Of a stretch of DNA of 64,000 nt, positions 63,443-64,000 are shown one piece after another. The notes under the pieces are model-generated. The model had not been told where the DNA came from. It did no database searches and saw only the letters and a list, made by a program, of their open reading frames with translations. The stretch is from Bradyrhizobium zhanjiangense. GTDB taxonomy: Bacteria > Pseudomonadota > Alphaproteobacteria > Rhizobiales > Xanthobacteraceae. A program made the position numbers and the translations under genes. The stretch spans positions 8,329,001-8,393,000 of the forward strand of contig NZ_CP022221.1 in the NCBI RefSeq assembly GCF_004114935.1. The letters run 5' to 3'. The first letter of the stretch is position 1; every line of letters begins with the position of its first letter.

Positions 63443-64000
63443 CTACTCCGCGAAGACTCGCTTCAGCCGCGGTGCTGCAAAGTCCAGGAACGCTCTTACT
63501 TTGATCGGCAGAAACCGGTTGGCCGTATAGACGAGATTAACCGGCATTGACGGTGGCTGGAATTCATCCAGCACGGTCGTCAATGCTCCCGCTTCCGGAC
63601 CGGCCTCGAGTTGGTAAGCAAAGGCGATGGAAATTCCCACGCCTGCGCGGGCTGCCGTACAAGCCGCTTCCGCGCTGCCGACGGTGAGCCGCGTATGCAC
63701 CGGCGCTGCGATGGTCGCCTTGCCTTTGACGAATGTCCAGACGTCGGGGGGCGCGAAGCCGGGATAGCTGATGCAATCATGCCCGGCCAGATCTTCCGGT
63801 GTGCGCGGCGTTCCGCGAGCCGCCAGATAAGCGGGACTGGCGCACACCACCCGGCGCGTCCTGCCAAGCCGTAGCGCGACCAGGCTCGAATCCGGCAACT
63901 CGCCGATGCGCACCGCGACATCGATTTGCTCCTGGGCCAGGCTCAGCTTCTGATCGGTGGGGATCATCTTGACCTTGATGTCCGGATAGGACTTGAGGAA
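63443..64000 (-). CDS. LysR-family regulator, C-terminal part (N-terminus outside window)
   Basis: The open frame enters from the window edge (FLKSYPDIKVKMIPTDQKLS) and ends at 63443. 185 codons of the LysR effector-binding domain are visible: QEQIDVAVRIGELPDSSLVA, then CASPAYLAARGTPRTPEDLA, then AARAGVGISIAFAYQLEAG. The helix-turn-helix lies beyond the window. The DxAVRxGxLxDSSLxAxxL wording fits the common alphaproteobacterial LysR subgroup. Confidence 0.9.
   Translation of the reverse strand, partial: FLKSYPDIKVKMIPTDQKLSLAQEQIDVAVRIGELPDSSLVALRLGRTRRVVCASPAYLAARGTPRTPEDLAGHDCISYPGFAPPDVWTFVKGKATIAAPVHTRLTVGSAEAACTAARAGVGISIAFAYQLEAGPEAGALTTVLDEFQPPSMPVNLVYTANRFLPIKVRAFLDFAAPRLKRVFAE

Overview
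The window looks like chromosomal DNA of a high-GC alphaproteobacterium of the Bradyrhizobium/Nitrobacteraceae type. The signs are GC-rich third codon positions, a cyclase-ATPase-TPR signalling protein, several small secreted proteins of bradyrhizobial style, an IS110 element, many decayed gene remnants and dense ABC-type catabolic operons. I see no rRNA, tRNA, CRISPR array or phage module.

Layout. 0-11.7 kb: loosely packed genes: a secreted cupin, DedA, a Rieske fusion protein, two divergent paralogous S41-type periplasmic proteins, small membrane or secreted proteins and a saccharopine-dehydrogenase-like reductase. 11.7-15.3 kb: an IS110 element with a frameshifted transposase, followed by remnants of a UPF0182-like protein, a dehydrogenase E1-alpha subunit and an ABC binding protein. 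15.4-20 kb: an intact LivF-type ATPase and a 1118-residue cyclase/AAA/TPR protein. 20.7-25 kb: a four-gene sugar ABC importer. 26-29.4 kb: an aldo/keto reductase, a repeat-containing periplasmic protein and a broken esterase.

29.4-47.9 kb: a segment bounded by two 163-base direct repeats. Its core (29.7-43.2 kb) is a catabolic regulon: a class III aminotransferase, a GntR/FCD regulator, a polyamine-type ABC importer, a two-subunit N,N-dimethylformamidase-like enzyme plus a second large-subunit paralogue, and an otnK/otnC/aroE-like trio. Three copies of the 16-mer TGATATATCAWATATT sit in front of the three minus-strand transcription units. A symmetric variant of its palindrome, TTATATATAA, precedes the regulator gene. 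This is the most interesting system in the window: it appears to import an amide-containing compound, hydrolyse it, and send a C4 acid towards dihydroxyacetone phosphate. An ECF sigma factor with a small partner protein and a DHA2-type exporter lie in the same segment.

48.5-64 kb: a cyanide-insensitive-type cytochrome bd operon, an acyl-CoA operon (carnitine dehydrogenase-like protein, YWTD propeller, two crotonases, CaiB-type CoA transferase, acyl-CoA dehydrogenase), two AraC paralogues (the second frameshifted), and genes for MaoC, SRPBCC, small secreted and LysR proteins. A 17-base motif is repeated exactly downstream of both AraC genes, in front of the next genes. It is a candidate AraC binding site.
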